A stretch of 64,000 bases of DNA from Pseudomonadota bacterium (GTDB lineage: Bacteria; Pseudomonadota; Gammaproteobacteria; Burkholderiales; Rhodocyclaceae), in NCBI GenBank assembly GCA_018241665.1, contig JAFEDK010000023.1:62001-126000 (forward strand), written 5' to 3'. Both the position numbers and the translations under genes were made by a program. This document shows positions 7,963 to 16,739 of the stretch, piece after piece. Positions within the stretch are counted from its first letter, which is position 1; each line of letters begins with the position of its first letter. The notes beneath the pieces were generated by a model that saw only the letters and a program-made list of their open reading frames with translations, ran no database searches and was not told where the DNA came from.

Positions 7963-9138
7963 TCAGTTGGCGAAGGCTGCGATGCCGGTGATGGCTCGGC
8001 CGAGGATCAGCGCGTGGATGTCGTGGGTGCCTTCGTAGGTATTCACCACTTCCAGGTTCACCAAGTGGCGGGCCACGCCGAACTCGTCGGAGATGCCGTT
8101 GCCGCCCATCATGTCGCGGGCCATGCGGGCGATGTCGAGTGCCTTGCCGCAGGAGTTGCGCTTCATGATGGAGGTGATCTCCACCGCGTCGATGTGCTCG
8201 TCCTTCATGCGGCCCAGGCGCAGGCAGCCCTGCAGGCCAAGGGTGATCTCGGTCTGCATGTCGGCCAGCTTCTTCTGGATCAGCTGGTTGGCGGCCAGCG
8301 GGCGGCCGAACTGCTGGCGGTCCAGCGTGTATTGGCGGGCCCGGTGCCAGCAGTCTTCCGCCGCGCCGAGGGCGCCCCAGGCGATGCCGTAGCGGGCGGA
8401 GTTGAGGCAGGTGAAGGGGCCCTTGAGTCCGCGCACCTCGGGGAAGGCGTTCTCCTCTGGGCAGAACACTTCGTCCATGACGATCTCGCCGGTGATCGAC
8501 GCGCGCAGGCCGACCTTGCCGTGGATGGCCGGGGCGGACAGGCCCTTCCAGCCCTTCTCCAGCACGAAGCCGCGGATCTTCCCGGCATCGTCCTTGGCCC
8601 ATACGACGAACACGTCGGCCACCGGGCTGTTGGTGATCCACATCTTGCTGCCGGTGAGGCTGTAGCCGCCGTCCACCTTGCGGGCACGGGTGATCATCGA
8701 GCCGGGGTCGGAGCCGTGGTTCGGCTCGGTGAGACCGAAGCAGCCGATCCATTCGCCGGTGGCGAGCTTGGGCAGGTACTTGCGCTTGGTGGCTTCGTTG
8801 CCGAATTCGTTGATCGGCACCATCACCAGCGATGACTGCACACTCATCATCGAACGGTAGCCGGAGTCCACCCGTTCCACCTCGCGGGCGATCAGGCCGT
8901 AGCTCACGTAGTTGAGGCCGGCGCCGCCGTATTCTTCGGGAATCGTCGGGCCGAGCAGGCCCAGTTCGCCCATCTCGCGGAAGATCGCCAGATCGGTGTG
9001 TTCGTTGCGGAAGGCCTCGAGGACGCGCGGCGCCAGCTTCTCTTGCGAGTAGGCGTAGGCGGTTTCGCGGATCAGGCGCTCCTCGTCGGTGAGTTGCTGA
9101 TCGAGGAGAAGGGGGTCGTCCCATTTGAAGTTCGTCAT
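7963..9138 (-). CDS. gcdH: Glutaryl-CoA dehydrogenase
   Basis: 391 residues. The start ([21 protein letters not shown]) and the segment [21 protein letters not shown] are characteristic of GcdH. FAD-binding [16 protein letters not shown] and the C-terminal [19 protein letters not shown] carry the catalytic Glu near residue 369. It oxidises and decarboxylates glutaryl-CoA to crotonyl-CoA. It fits as the lower end of pimeloyl-CoA or benzoyl-CoA beta-oxidation, which is what the neighbouring bad/ali genes produce. It is followed on the same strand by repeats and the nitroreductase, and preceded by another acyl-CoA dehydrogenase 88 bases away. Confidence 0.93.
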   Translation of the reverse strand: MTNFKWDDPLLLDQQLTDEERLIRETAYAYSQEKLAPRVLEAFRNEHTDLAIFREMGELGLLGPTIPEEYGGAGLNYVSYGLIAREVERVDSGYRSMMSVQSSLVMVPINEFGNEATKRKYLPKLATGEWIGCFGLTEPNHGSDPGSMITRARKVDGGYSLTGSKMWITNSPVADVFVVWAKDDAGKIRGFVLEKGWKGLSAPAIHGKVGLRASITGEIVMDEVFCPEENAFPEVRGLKGPFTCLNSARYGIAWGALGAAEDCWHRARQYTLDRQQFGRPLAANQLIQKKLADMQTEITLGLQGCLRLGRMKDEHIDAVEITSIMKRNSCGKALDIARMARDMMGGNGISDEFGVARHLVNLEVVNTYEGTHDIHALILGRAITGIAAFAN

Positions 9139-9226
9139 CGTCTCTTCCTTGTGTGCGGCGTTTCGAGTTTGTTTATTTAGCGAAATATTCGTGAAGGATA
9201 AAGGGGCGGCGCGCTGCCGGCACGCC

Positions 9227-10378
9227 TCAGGTGTGCTCGCGGATCATGTTGCGGGCGATCACCAGCTGCTGGATCTGCGTCGTGCCCTCGAAAATGCGGA
9301 ACAGGCGCACGTCCCGGTAGAAGCGCTCGATGCCGTATTCGGCCAGGTAGCCGGCGCCGCCGAAGACCTGCACCGCCCGGTCGGCGACACGGCCGCACAT
9401 TTCGGAGGCAAACATCTTGGCGCAGGCCGCCTCGGTGCCCACGTCGAGGCCCTGGTCGCGGCGCCGCGCGGCATCCACCACCATGCACTGGGCCGCGTAC
9501 AGCTCGGCCTTGCTGTCGGCCAGCATGGCCTGGACCAGCTGGAATTCGGCGATCGGCTTGCCGAACTGCTTGCGCTCGCAGGCGTAGCGCAGCGCGTCGT
9601 CGAGCATGCGGCGGGCCACGCCGACCGACACCGCGGCGATGTTGATGCGTCCCTTGTCGAGCACCTTCATGGCGGTCTTGAAGCCGACGCCTTCCTTGCC
9701 GCCGATCAGGTTGGCGGCCGGGATGCGGCAGTCCTCGAAGATCACGTCGCAGATGTGGGCGCCTTTCTGGCCCATCTTCCTGTCGATTGGACCGAGGGAC
9801 AGGCCCGGCGTGCCCGCCTCGACGATGAAGGCGGAGATGCCGTCGGCGCCCTTTTTGGTCGGGTCGGTGCGCGCCATCACCGTGAAGATGCCGGCTTCGG
9901 GGGCGTTGGTGATGTAGCGCTTGGTGCCGTTGAGCACGTAGAAGTCGCCGTCACGGACGGCGGTGGTGCGCAGGCTGGCGGCGTCGGAGCCGCTGTCGGG
10001 CTCGGTCAGCGCGAAGGAGCCGATGATCTCGCCGGTGGTCAGCCTGGGCAGGTAATGGGCCTTCTGGGCGTCGCTGCCGTCGATGATGATGCCCTGGCCG
10101 CCGATGCCGTTGTTGGTGGCGAACAGCGAGCGGAAGCACGGCGAGGTGTAGCCGATCTCGAAGGTGGCCAGCACTTCTTCTTCCATCGTCAGGCCCATGC
10201 CGCCGTGTTCCTCGGGGATGGACAGGCCGAACAGGCCCAGTTCGCGCATCTCCTGGATCAGTTCATCGGGAATCCGGTCGGTGTCGGCGACGATGGCCTC
10301 GTGGGGGATCAACCGTTCCCGCACGAAGCGGGAAATGGTGTCGAGCAGCAGATTGAGGGTTTCCTGGTCTCTGATCAT
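9227..10378 (-). CDS. Acyl-CoA dehydrogenase
   Basis: 383 residues with a standard acyl-CoA dehydrogenase layout: helical N-domain, [19 protein letters not shown] for FAD binding, and [17 protein letters not shown] with the catalytic Glu near residue 364. It introduces a 2,3 double bond into an acyl-CoA and passes electrons to ETF. Lying between gcdH and badI on the same strand, it may act on pimeloyl-CoA or a shorter dicarboxylyl-CoA made after ring opening. It is a single chain, not the two-subunit PimC/PimD type. Substrate inference is from context only. Confidence 0.9.
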   Translation of the reverse strand: MIRDQETLNLLLDTISRFVRERLIPHEAIVADTDRIPDELIQEMRELGLFGLSIPEEHGGMGLTMEEEVLATFEIGYTSPCFRSLFATNNGIGGQGIIIDGSDAQKAHYLPRLTTGEIIGSFALTEPDSGSDAASLRTTAVRDGDFYVLNGTKRYITNAPEAGIFTVMARTDPTKKGADGISAFIVEAGTPGLSLGPIDRKMGQKGAHICDVIFEDCRIPAANLIGGKEGVGFKTAMKVLDKGRINIAAVSVGVARRMLDDALRYACERKQFGKPIAEFQLVQAMLADSKAELYAAQCMVVDAARRRDQGLDVGTEAACAKMFASEMCGRVADRAVQVFGGAGYLAEYGIERFYRDVRLFRIFEGTTQIQQLVIARNMIREHT

Positions 10379-10427
10379 GATGCGTGTCCGGTGGCGAAGG
10401 GGCGGGAGGGCGCCCCTCGGCTTTGTT

Positions 10428-10494
10428 GTGGGGGCGAATTCATTCGCCCTGAATCCCCTGATTGAAGTCCGCGGGCGAATGAATTCGCCCCCAC
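10428..10494. repeat. REP/BIME-like element, copy 3
   Basis: Perfect 22-bp inverted arms at 10428-10449 and 10473-10494 around a 23-base centre (TGAATCCCCTGATTGAAGTCCGC). This centre differs from copies 1 and 2 but resembles copy 4. It sits between the acyl-CoA dehydrogenase and badI, 13 bases past the badI stop. Confidence 0.85.
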
Positions 10495-10507
10495 GGCGTG
10501 TGCCGCC

Positions 10508-11290
10508 TTACTTCACGTACTTGCGGAACTCGGGCTTGCGCTTCTCGCGGAAGGCGTTGCCGCCCTCGGCGGACTCCGGGGTTTCGTAGTACAGCTTGAG
10601 GGCGTGCATGGCCAGGCCGCCCATGCCGCGGATCATCTCGGTGTCCACGTTGAAGGACTTCTTGGCCAGCGCGATGGCGGTCGGGCTCTTCTCGACGATC
10701 TCGTCGCACCACTTCTTCACTTCGGCGTCGAGCTGGTCCTGGGGCACCACGGCGTTGACCAGGCCCATCTGCAGGGCTTCCTGGGCGGTGTAGCGGCGGC
10801 ACAGGTACCAGATTTCGCGGGCCTTCTTTTCGCCGACCACGCGGGCAAGCAGGGCGGTGCCGAAGCCGGGATCGACCGAACCGACACGCGGGCCGGCCTG
10901 GCCGAGCTGGGCATTGTCGGAGGCGATGGCCAGATCGCAGATGGTGACCAGCACGTTGCCGCCGCCAATGGCGTAGCCGTTGACGCGGGCGATGACCGGC
11001 TTGTTGCAGTCGCGGATGGCGCTCTGGACTTCCTCGATGGGCAGGCCGATGGTGCCGCGGCCGCCGTAGCCGCCATCCTGCGTGCCTTGGTCGCCGCCGG
11101 TGCAGAAGGCCTTCTCGCCGGCGCCGGTGAGCACCACCACGCCGATGCTGCGGTCGTAGTCGGCGTCCTTGAAGGCGTGGATCATCTCCTCGCAGGTGTT
11201 GGCGGTGAAGGCGTTGAACTGCTTCGGCCGGTTGATGGTGATGGTCGCGATGCCATCGGCCTTGGTGTAGAGGATGTCGCGGTATTCCAT
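10508..11290 (-). CDS. badI: 2-ketocyclohexanecarboxyl-CoA hydrolase
   Basis: 260 residues; ATG 11290 follows AAGGAGACACAAC. It is a crotonase-fold protein whose segments match BadI of Rhodopseudomonas palustris closely: AFCTGGDQGTQDGGYGGRGT, PVIARVNGYAIGGGNVL, GSVDPGFGTALLARVVGEK and the end KRKPEFRKYVK. BadI opens the alicyclic ring by hydrolysis of 2-ketocyclohexanecarboxyl-CoA to pimelyl-CoA. The CTGGDQ motif separates it from ordinary enoyl-CoA hydratases and resembles MenB and ring-cleaving hydrolases. badH lies 47 bases upstream on the same strand, matching consecutive steps. Confidence 0.93.
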   Translation of the reverse strand: MEYRDILYTKADGIATITINRPKQFNAFTANTCEEMIHAFKDADYDRSIGVVVLTGAGEKAFCTGGDQGTQDGGYGGRGTIGLPIEEVQSAIRDCNKPVIARVNGYAIGGGNVLVTICDLAIASDNAQLGQAGPRVGSVDPGFGTALLARVVGEKKAREIWYLCRRYTAQEALQMGLVNAVVPQDQLDAEVKKWCDEIVEKSPTAIALAKKSFNVDTEMIRGMGGLAMHALKLYYETPESAEGGNAFREKRKPEFRKYVK

Positions 11291-11337
11291 GTTGTGTCTC
11301 CTTGATCCTTGGGTATTTGTGTGGGGTTTGAGGGCGC

Positions 11338-12105
11338 TCAGCCAGCCATCGTCAGGCCGCCGGACACGCTGATGACCTGGCCGGTAATGAAGGAGGCGTC
11401 GTCGCTGGCGAGGAACAGCACTGCGCCGGGCAGGTCTTCCGGCTGGCCGAGGCGGCCGAAGGGGATCGCCTTGGCCAGCGCGCCCTTGAGCTTCTCGCCC
11501 TGTTCGCCTTCGCCGGCGAAGTCGCGGAACAGCGCGGTGTCGGTGGGGCCGGGGCACACCACGTTGACGTTGATCTGCTTGCGGGCCAGCTCGCGGGCCA
11601 TGGTCTTGGAGTAGGACAGCAGGCCGCCCTTGCAGTAGGCGTACACCGCTTCGCCGGAGGAGCCGACGCGGGCGGCGTCGGAGGCCACGTTCACCACCTT
11701 GCCGGCACCGCGTTCGTACATCCCCGGCAGCACTGCGTGGTGCATGTAGAGCGGGCCATACAGATTGACGGCGACGATCTTGTCCCACAGGGCCTTGTCG
11801 GTCTTCAGGAAGGGCGCGGCGTGGTCCCAGCCGGCGTTGTTCACCAGGATGTGGGTCGGGCCGAGCTGCTGCTCGGCGGCCCTGACCGCGGCGACCACCG
11901 ATTCCTGGCTGGTCAGGTCCACCCCGAAGGCTGCTGCGCTGCCGCCCTTGGCGCGGATGTCGGCAACCACCGTCTCGGCGGCGTCCTGGTTGATGTCGAA
12001 CACCGCCACCAGCGCGCCTTCTTCCGCGAAGCGCCGGCAGATTGCGGCGCCGATGCCGCCCGCGCCGCCGGTGACGATGGTGACTTTCCCTTTGATGCCT
12101 CGCAT
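11338..12105 (-). CDS. badH: 2-hydroxycyclohexanecarboxyl-CoA dehydrogenase
   Basis: 255 residues from the ATG at 12105, preceded by AAAGGAGAACAGC. Classical short-chain dehydrogenase: TGGAGGIG (NAD-binding), LVNNAG, a catalytic Ser (SDAARVGSSGEA), YAYCK (Tyr-x3-Lys) and a CPGPTDTALF segment. In this place, next to badI, it is the BadH that oxidises the 2-hydroxy intermediate to the 2-keto-CoA with NAD+. The divergent MarR regulator begins 115 bases away, so the intergenic gap probably holds the shared control region. Confidence 0.9.
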   Translation of the reverse strand: MRGIKGKVTIVTGGAGGIGAAICRRFAEEGALVAVFDINQDAAETVVADIRAKGGSAAAFGVDLTSQESVVAAVRAAEQQLGPTHILVNNAGWDHAAPFLKTDKALWDKIVAVNLYGPLYMHHAVLPGMYERGAGKVVNVASDAARVGSSGEAVYAYCKGGLLSYSKTMARELARKQINVNVVCPGPTDTALFRDFAGEGEQGEKLKGALAKAIPFGRLGQPEDLPGAVLFLASDDASFITGQVISVSGGLTMAG

Positions 12106-12220
12106 GCTGTTCTCCTTTGTTGAATGTGTGTCTTGGGTGTTTGTGTTTCGGGGGCGCCCCCGTTGCGTTTTCGTGCTGCTTTGCGCTTCAATGCGGCATC
12201 CACCGCACCGTCTTGCATCG

Positions 12221-12691
12221 ATGACCGACCTCACCACCGAAAAAAGCCTCGCCGGCATTGAGATCAACAACCGCTTGTTTTTCCGGCTTTTTCAGGCTGC
12301 CAACACGCTGCACACCAAGGGCACGCAAGCCCTCGAGGACTTCGGCGTGACGACGCAGCAGTGGTCGGTGCTGGGTGCGCTGTCGCGTCCGCAGGCGGCA
12401 GAGGGGATGAGCGTCAATGAGTTGTCCCGCTATCTGTTGGTGAGCCGCCAGAACCTCACCGGCCTGCTCAACCGGCTCGAGCGCGATGGCCTCATCGAGC
12501 GCATCACCGGGGCCGAAGACCGGCGCGAGCGCAAGGTGCGCCTGAGCGCCAAGGGCGTGGAGTTGTGGAAGTCCCTGGCCGACCCCATCCACACCTTCTA
12601 CGACGAGGCCTTGAAGGGCTTTTCCTTCGACGACCGGCTGGCGTTCATCCATTACATCAACCTCCTGCAGCGCAACATGTCCCAGCTCTGA
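12221..12691 (+). CDS. badR: MarR-family regulator (BadR-like)
   Basis: 156 residues from ATG 12221; an in-frame ATG at 12191 would add ten residues. The winged helix region reads MSVNELSRYLLVSRQNLTGLLNRLERDGLI followed by the MarR wing EDRRERKVRLSAKG. R. palustris controls its badHI and ali genes with the MarR-type repressor BadR, and this gene lies between divergent badHI and convergent aliB, so the same job is likely. The effector in R. palustris is a pathway CoA intermediate; whether that holds here is inferred. The palindrome CATCGATG overlaps its start. Confidence 0.85.
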   Translation: MTDLTTEKSLAGIEINNRLFFRLFQAANTLHTKGTQALEDFGVTTQQWSVLGALSRPQAAEGMSVNELSRYLLVSRQNLTGLLNRLERDGLIERITGAEDRRERKVRLSAKGVELWKSLADPIHTFYDEALKGFSFDDRLAFIHYINLLQRNMSQL

Positions 12692-12703
12692 GGCTGCCGG
12701 GCG

Positions 12704-13852
12704 TCAGACCGCGTACTGGGCGGTCTTCTGGCGCGCGATGATCATCTTCATGATGTTCGCGGTGCCGTCGCCGATCTGCAGGCCGAGCACGTCCCGGTAG
12801 CGCTGGCCGAAGTGGTAGTCGGCGCCGTAGCCGCCGTGGCCATGGGTGAGCAGGCACTGGTGGATGATTTCGCAGGCCAGCTTCGGCGCCCACCACTTGC
12901 ACATCGCCGCTTCGGCGGTGTGGGGCAGATGCTGGTCCTTCAGCCACAGGGTGCGCAGGCACAGGTTGCGGCAGGCTTCGTAGTAGGTTTCCGCCTCGGC
13001 CAGCGGGAAGCTGACACCCTGGAATTCACCGATCGGCTTGCCGAAGGCTTCCCGTTCCTGGCTGTAGCGCCAGGCCTCATCGAGTGAGGCGCGGGCCACG
13101 CCCATGCATTGCAGGCCGATCAGCGCGCGGCTGTAGTCGAAGCCCTGCATCACCTGGATGAAGCCCTGGCCTTCATCGCCGAGCATCATGTCTTCGGACA
13201 CGCGTACCCCGTCGAAGAAGATCGAGCCGCGCCCGACCGGGCGGGTGCCGATGTCGTCGAAAGTGGTGCGGGATACGCCGGGCAGGTCCATCGGCACCAG
13301 GAAGGCGCTGATCCCGCGGGCTTTGTCGGCCTCGCTGCCGGTACGGGCGAAGACCACCGCGACATCGGCCTGGGTGGCCATCGAGATCGAGGTCTTCTCG
13401 CCGCTGAGGATGAAATCCTTGCCGTCGCGCACCGCCTTCAATTTGAGGCGGGCCGCGTCGGAGCCGGCGCTGGGCTCGGTGAGCGCGATGGCAATGAGCT
13501 TCTTGCCGGTGACGACCAGGTCCATCCATTCCTTCGCCACTGCCGGCCTGGCGTGGGAGGACACGATCTGCCCGCACAGGGACGTGAGCAGATTGACGTA
13601 GGACACGTTGAAGTCGCCGTAGGCGATCTGCTCCAGCAGTAGGCCGCTGGTCACGCAATCCACGCCGAGCCCGCCGAACTGCTCCGGTAGCTCGGGGCCG
13701 AGGAAGCCCAGTTCTCCCATCTCCACGACGAGCTCCCGCTCGACACATTCGGCTTTTTCCCTCGCCCGGTAATCCGGTGCCAGGCGATTGCGGGCGAACC
13801 GGCTGGCCGATTCGACCAGCGCCTTCTGTTCTTCGCTGAGGCTGAAGTCCAT
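12704..13852 (-). CDS. aliB: Cyclohexanecarboxyl-CoA dehydrogenase
   Basis: 382 residues, acyl-CoA dehydrogenase fold: IAIALTEPSAGSDAARLKLK for FAD, YSQEREAFGKPIGEFQGVSFPLAEAE and a GGYGADYHFGQRYRDVLGL segment. Where most family members have Glu in an EGT motif this protein has GDGTANIMK, i.e. Asp near residue 362. It would convert cyclohexanecarboxyl-CoA to cyclohex-1-ene-1-carboxyl-CoA. It is transcribed away from aliA across a 397-base control region, and its stop is only 12 bases from that of badR. The assignment rests on context plus the divergent active site. Confidence 0.85.
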   Translation of the reverse strand: MDFSLSEEQKALVESASRFARNRLAPDYRAREKAECVERELVVEMGELGFLGPELPEQFGGLGVDCVTSGLLLEQIAYGDFNVSYVNLLTSLCGQIVSSHARPAVAKEWMDLVVTGKKLIAIALTEPSAGSDAARLKLKAVRDGKDFILSGEKTSISMATQADVAVVFARTGSEADKARGISAFLVPMDLPGVSRTTFDDIGTRPVGRGSIFFDGVRVSEDMMLGDEGQGFIQVMQGFDYSRALIGLQCMGVARASLDEAWRYSQEREAFGKPIGEFQGVSFPLAEAETYYEACRNLCLRTLWLKDQHLPHTAEAAMCKWWAPKLACEIIHQCLLTHGHGGYGADYHFGQRYRDVLGLQIGDGTANIMKMIIARQKTAQYAV

Positions 13853-14166
13853 CTTCTCCGTCCTTTGTTGTGGGTCTGGACGGATTCTAAAAATCCGCCG
13901 TTCAATCTGTCAATATATTTACACAAATGGTCGATTGAATTTTTGGATTGAATTACGATGTGCAATAGAAAAACATAAAAAACCCCTAAATTAAGCCGAT
14001 CTTATGGGTTTGAATTGTGCGGCGCATGAAAGTGGAATCCGATGGATGACTTGTAAAAAGTAAATATGTTGACTTAAATTCGCCGTATCGATACGTTTCA
14101 CGCCATCGCGCAGCACGCAGTTCCGCAAAAGATCACAACAGCGACACACCACTCAAGGAGCGAGAC
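13853..14166. promoter_or_regulatory. aliB-aliA divergent control region
   Basis: AT-rich compared with its surroundings. A plus-strand promoter is visible: TTGACT at 14069-14074, a 17-base spacer and TACGTT at 14092-14097. A perfect 12-bp palindrome, CGTATCGATACG (14084-14095), lies in the spacer and touches the -10 box, a good repressor position. On the aliB side TTCAATC (13901) and two GATTGAA copies (13933, 13946) form inverted and direct repeats. Binding by BadR is inferred. Confidence 0.65.
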
Positions 14167-14253
14167 ATGCAGGAGAGGATCAAGGGCGCGCCGAGCGCCG
14201 TCGGCCTGGTGCAGCAAGGGAAGCCGCAGGCGATCCGGGGAGGACGCCAATGA
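14167..14253 (+). CDS. Possible 28-residue leader peptide coupled to aliA
   Basis: ATG 14167 follows AAGGAG (14156-14161) at ideal spacing. The frame codes for 28 residues beginning MQERIKGAPSAVGL and ends at TGA 14251-14253, overlapping the aliA ATG at 14250 as ATGA. The peptide is basic with no recognised domain. A strong ribosome site, correct spacing after the putative promoter and a stop-start overlap suggest translational coupling. It could also be chance, since aliA has its own GGGGAGG. Confidence 0.45.
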   Translation: MQERIKGAPSAVGLVQQGKPQAIRGGRQ

Positions 14254-15866
14254 AGTTCGACCCGGTACTGCTGGCTCCCAGGATGGAGCCGATGAAAGCC
14301 GCCGGGCTGTGGCGGGACGAGACCGTGGATGTGTACCTGCAGCGCGTGCTGCGGGACTGCCCGGACAAGGCCGCGGTGGTGGCCTACGCGGCGGAGCGGG
14401 GCGTGCCGCAGCGGCTCAGCTACCGGGAGCTTGACGCGCGCGTCGACCGCATCGCCCGCGGGCTGGTCCGCCTGGGCGTAGGACGACAGGACGTGGTGAG
14501 TTTCCAGCTGCCCAACTGCTGGGAGTTCATCGCGCTGTCCCTGGCCTGCGTGCGCATCGGTGCGGTGGCCAACCCGCTGATGCCGATCTTCCGTCAGCAC
14601 GAGCTCAACTTCATGCTCGGCTTTGGTGAGTCCAAAGTCTTCGTCGTGCCCAAGCTGTTCCGCGGCTTCGACTACGAGGCGATGGCCCGCAGCCTGACTG
14701 GCAGCCGGCAACTCGTGGTGATTGGTGGCGACGGGCCCGACAGCTTCGATGCGCTGCTGCTGCGCGACGACACGCCACCGCTGCAGGGCCCCGGTCTCGA
14801 ACCGGATGACGTGCTGCTGCTGATGTACACCTCCGGCACCACCGGCGAGCCGAAGGGGGTGATGCACACCTCCAACACCCTGTTTTCCAACCTGCATGCC
14901 TACATCGAGCGCATGGAGCTGGGGCCGGACGACATCGTGCTGGGCGCCTCGCCGATGGCCCACCTGACCGGCTACGGCTACCTGGCGATGCTGCCGATCA
15001 TCCTCAACTCGACGACGGTGCTGCAGGACATCTGGGATGCCCGGCGGGCGCTGCAGATCGTCCGCGACGAGGGCGTCACCTTCAGCATGGCGTCCACGCC
15101 CTTCGTCGCCGACCTGTGCAACGCGGTGGACGCGGGTGACACGACGACGCAGGCCTTCAACAAGTTCTGCTGCGCCGGCGCGCCGATTCCGCCGGTGCTG
15201 ATCGAGCGCGCCCAGGCGCTGCTCGGCATGCGCCTGTGTTCCGCGTGGGGCATGACCGAGAACGGCGCGGTAACCGTCACCGAGCCCGCGCGGGCGCTGG
15301 AGATGTCCGGCATCTCCGACGGCCGGCCGCTGCCGGGCATGGAGCTCAAGGTGGTGGACGCCAACGGGCAGTCGCTACCGGCCGGTGAGTGCGGCTCGCT
15401 GCTGGTGCGCGGCGCGTCCCTGTTCGGCGGCTACCTGAAGCGACCGCAGCTCAACTGCGTGTCCGCCGACGGCTGGTTCGACACCGGCGATGTGGCGACC
15501 ATCGACGCGGACGGCTACATCCGCATCACCGGGCGTACCAAGGACGTGGTGATCCGCGGCGGCGAGAACATCCCCGTCGTGGAGATCGAGAACCTGCTCT
15601 ACAAGCACCCGGCGATTGCCGCGGTGGCCATCGTCGGCTATCCGGACAAGCGCCTCGGCGAACGGGTATGCGCCTTCGTGTCGGTGAAGCCCGGCGCGCA
15701 TTTCGACTTCGCCGAGATGACGGCCTATCTCGAGCGCCAGCAGATGGCCAGGCAGTACTTCCCCGAGCGCCTCGAGATCGTCGAGGACCTGCCGCGCACG
15801 CCCAGCGGCAAGCTGCAGAAGTTCAAGCTGCGCACCGTCGCCAAGGCCTTTGGCGACGCCGACTGA
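14250..15866 (+). CDS. aliA: Cyclohexanecarboxylate-CoA ligase
   Basis: 538 residues, an AMP-forming acyl-CoA synthetase. The P-loop-like YTSGTTGEPKGVMHT is near residue 200, followed by SAWGMTENGAVT, GWFDTGDVATID, the hinge GRTKDVVIRGGENI and the C-terminal catalytic Lys in TPSGKLQKFKLR. It activates the free ring acid with ATP and CoA, the first step of the pathway run by aliB, badK, badH and badI. Upstream are a promoter with a palindrome and a coupled leader ORF; badK follows 18 bases downstream. Other aromatic or alicyclic acids are possible substrates. Confidence 0.9.
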   Translation: MKFDPVLLAPRMEPMKAAGLWRDETVDVYLQRVLRDCPDKAAVVAYAAERGVPQRLSYRELDARVDRIARGLVRLGVGRQDVVSFQLPNCWEFIALSLACVRIGAVANPLMPIFRQHELNFMLGFGESKVFVVPKLFRGFDYEAMARSLTGSRQLVVIGGDGPDSFDALLLRDDTPPLQGPGLEPDDVLLLMYTSGTTGEPKGVMHTSNTLFSNLHAYIERMELGPDDIVLGASPMAHLTGYGYLAMLPIILNSTTVLQDIWDARRALQIVRDEGVTFSMASTPFVADLCNAVDAGDTTTQAFNKFCCAGAPIPPVLIERAQALLGMRLCSAWGMTENGAVTVTEPARALEMSGISDGRPLPGMELKVVDANGQSLPAGECGSLLVRGASLFGGYLKRPQLNCVSADGWFDTGDVATIDADGYIRITGRTKDVVIRGGENIPVVEIENLLYKHPAIAAVAIVGYPDKRLGERVCAFVSVKPGAHFDFAEMTAYLERQQMARQYFPERLEIVEDLPRTPSGKLQKFKLRTVAKAFGDAD

Positions 15867-15884
15867 GCCGGACTGGAGAAACCC

Positions 15885-16658
15885 ATGAGTGACGTCATTC
15901 TGGCCGAGGTGCTCGGCAAGGTCGGCCTGATCCGTCTGTGCCGGCCGCAGGTTTACAACGCCCTCAACGACGAGGTGATGGACGCCCTCGGCGCTGCGCT
16001 GGACCTCTTCGAGGCCAACGAGGAGATCCGCTGCGTCGTGCTGACCGGCTCCGAGAAGGCCTTTGCGGCCGGGGCCGACATCACGGCGATACGTGCCATG
16101 GACTACATGGACGCCTACAAGGGCAACTTCATCACCCGCAACTGGGAACGCCTGAAGACCTTCCGCAAGCCGGTCATCGCCGCGGTGTCGGGGCTGGCCC
16201 TGGGCGGCGGCTGCGAGCTGGCGATGATGTGCGACATCGTGCTGGCCGCGGAGACCGCGCGTTTCGCGCTGCCCGAAATCAAGATCGGCACCATCCCGGG
16301 GGCAGGCGGCACCCAGCGCCTGCCGCGGGCGGTGGGCAAGGCCAAGGCCATGGACCTGTGCCTGAGCGGCCGCATGATGGACGCCCAGGAGGCCGAGCGC
16401 TGCGGCCTGGTGTCCCGCGTCATTCCCGCCGAGCGCCTGCTCGAAGAGGCGCTGGAGACTGCCCGTGTGATCGCCGGTTATTCCCTGCCGGTGCTGATGA
16501 TGATGAAGGAGGCGGTCAGCCGCGCCTTCGAAAGCCCCCTCAACGAAGGCCTGCTCTTCGAGCGCCGCACCCTGCATGCCACCTTCGCGCTGGCCGACCA
16601 GAAGGAGGGCATGGCGGCCTTCGCCGAGAAGCGCCAGCCAGTCTTCCGGGACTGCTGA
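15885..16658 (+). CDS. badK: Cyclohex-1-ene-1-carboxyl-CoA hydratase
   Basis: 257 residues, crotonase fold. It matches the BadK pattern throughout: FAAGADITAIRAMDYMDAY, NFITRNWERLKTFRKPV, LGGGCELAMMCDIVLA, and PEIKIGTIPGAGGTQRLPRA with the catalytic-type glutamates. It hydrates the ring double bond to the 2-hydroxycyclohexane-CoA that BadH oxidises. It shares a transcript with aliA (18-base gap) and ends at a clear terminator. A general enoyl-CoA hydratase role cannot be excluded by sequence alone. Confidence 0.9.
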   Translation: MSDVILAEVLGKVGLIRLCRPQVYNALNDEVMDALGAALDLFEANEEIRCVVLTGSEKAFAAGADITAIRAMDYMDAYKGNFITRNWERLKTFRKPVIAAVSGLALGGGCELAMMCDIVLAAETARFALPEIKIGTIPGAGGTQRLPRAVGKAKAMDLCLSGRMMDAQEAERCGLVSRVIPAERLLEEALETARVIAGYSLPVLMMMKEAVSRAFESPLNEGLLFERRTLHATFALADQKEGMAAFAEKRQPVFRDC

Positions 16659-16662
16659 GCGC

Positions 16663-16696
16663 CGCCCGGCCTTTCGTGCCGGGCGTTCCTGTTTTT
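16663..16696 (+). terminator. Rho-independent terminator after badK
   Basis: An 8-bp stem, CGCCCGGC (16663-16670) and GCCGGGCG (16678-16685), is followed by TTCCTGTTTTT. It separates aliA-badK from the porin gene. Confidence 0.75.
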
Positions 16697-16739
16697 CCGC
16701 AACACCCATAACAAACATCCACACGATGGAGGAGCACCC

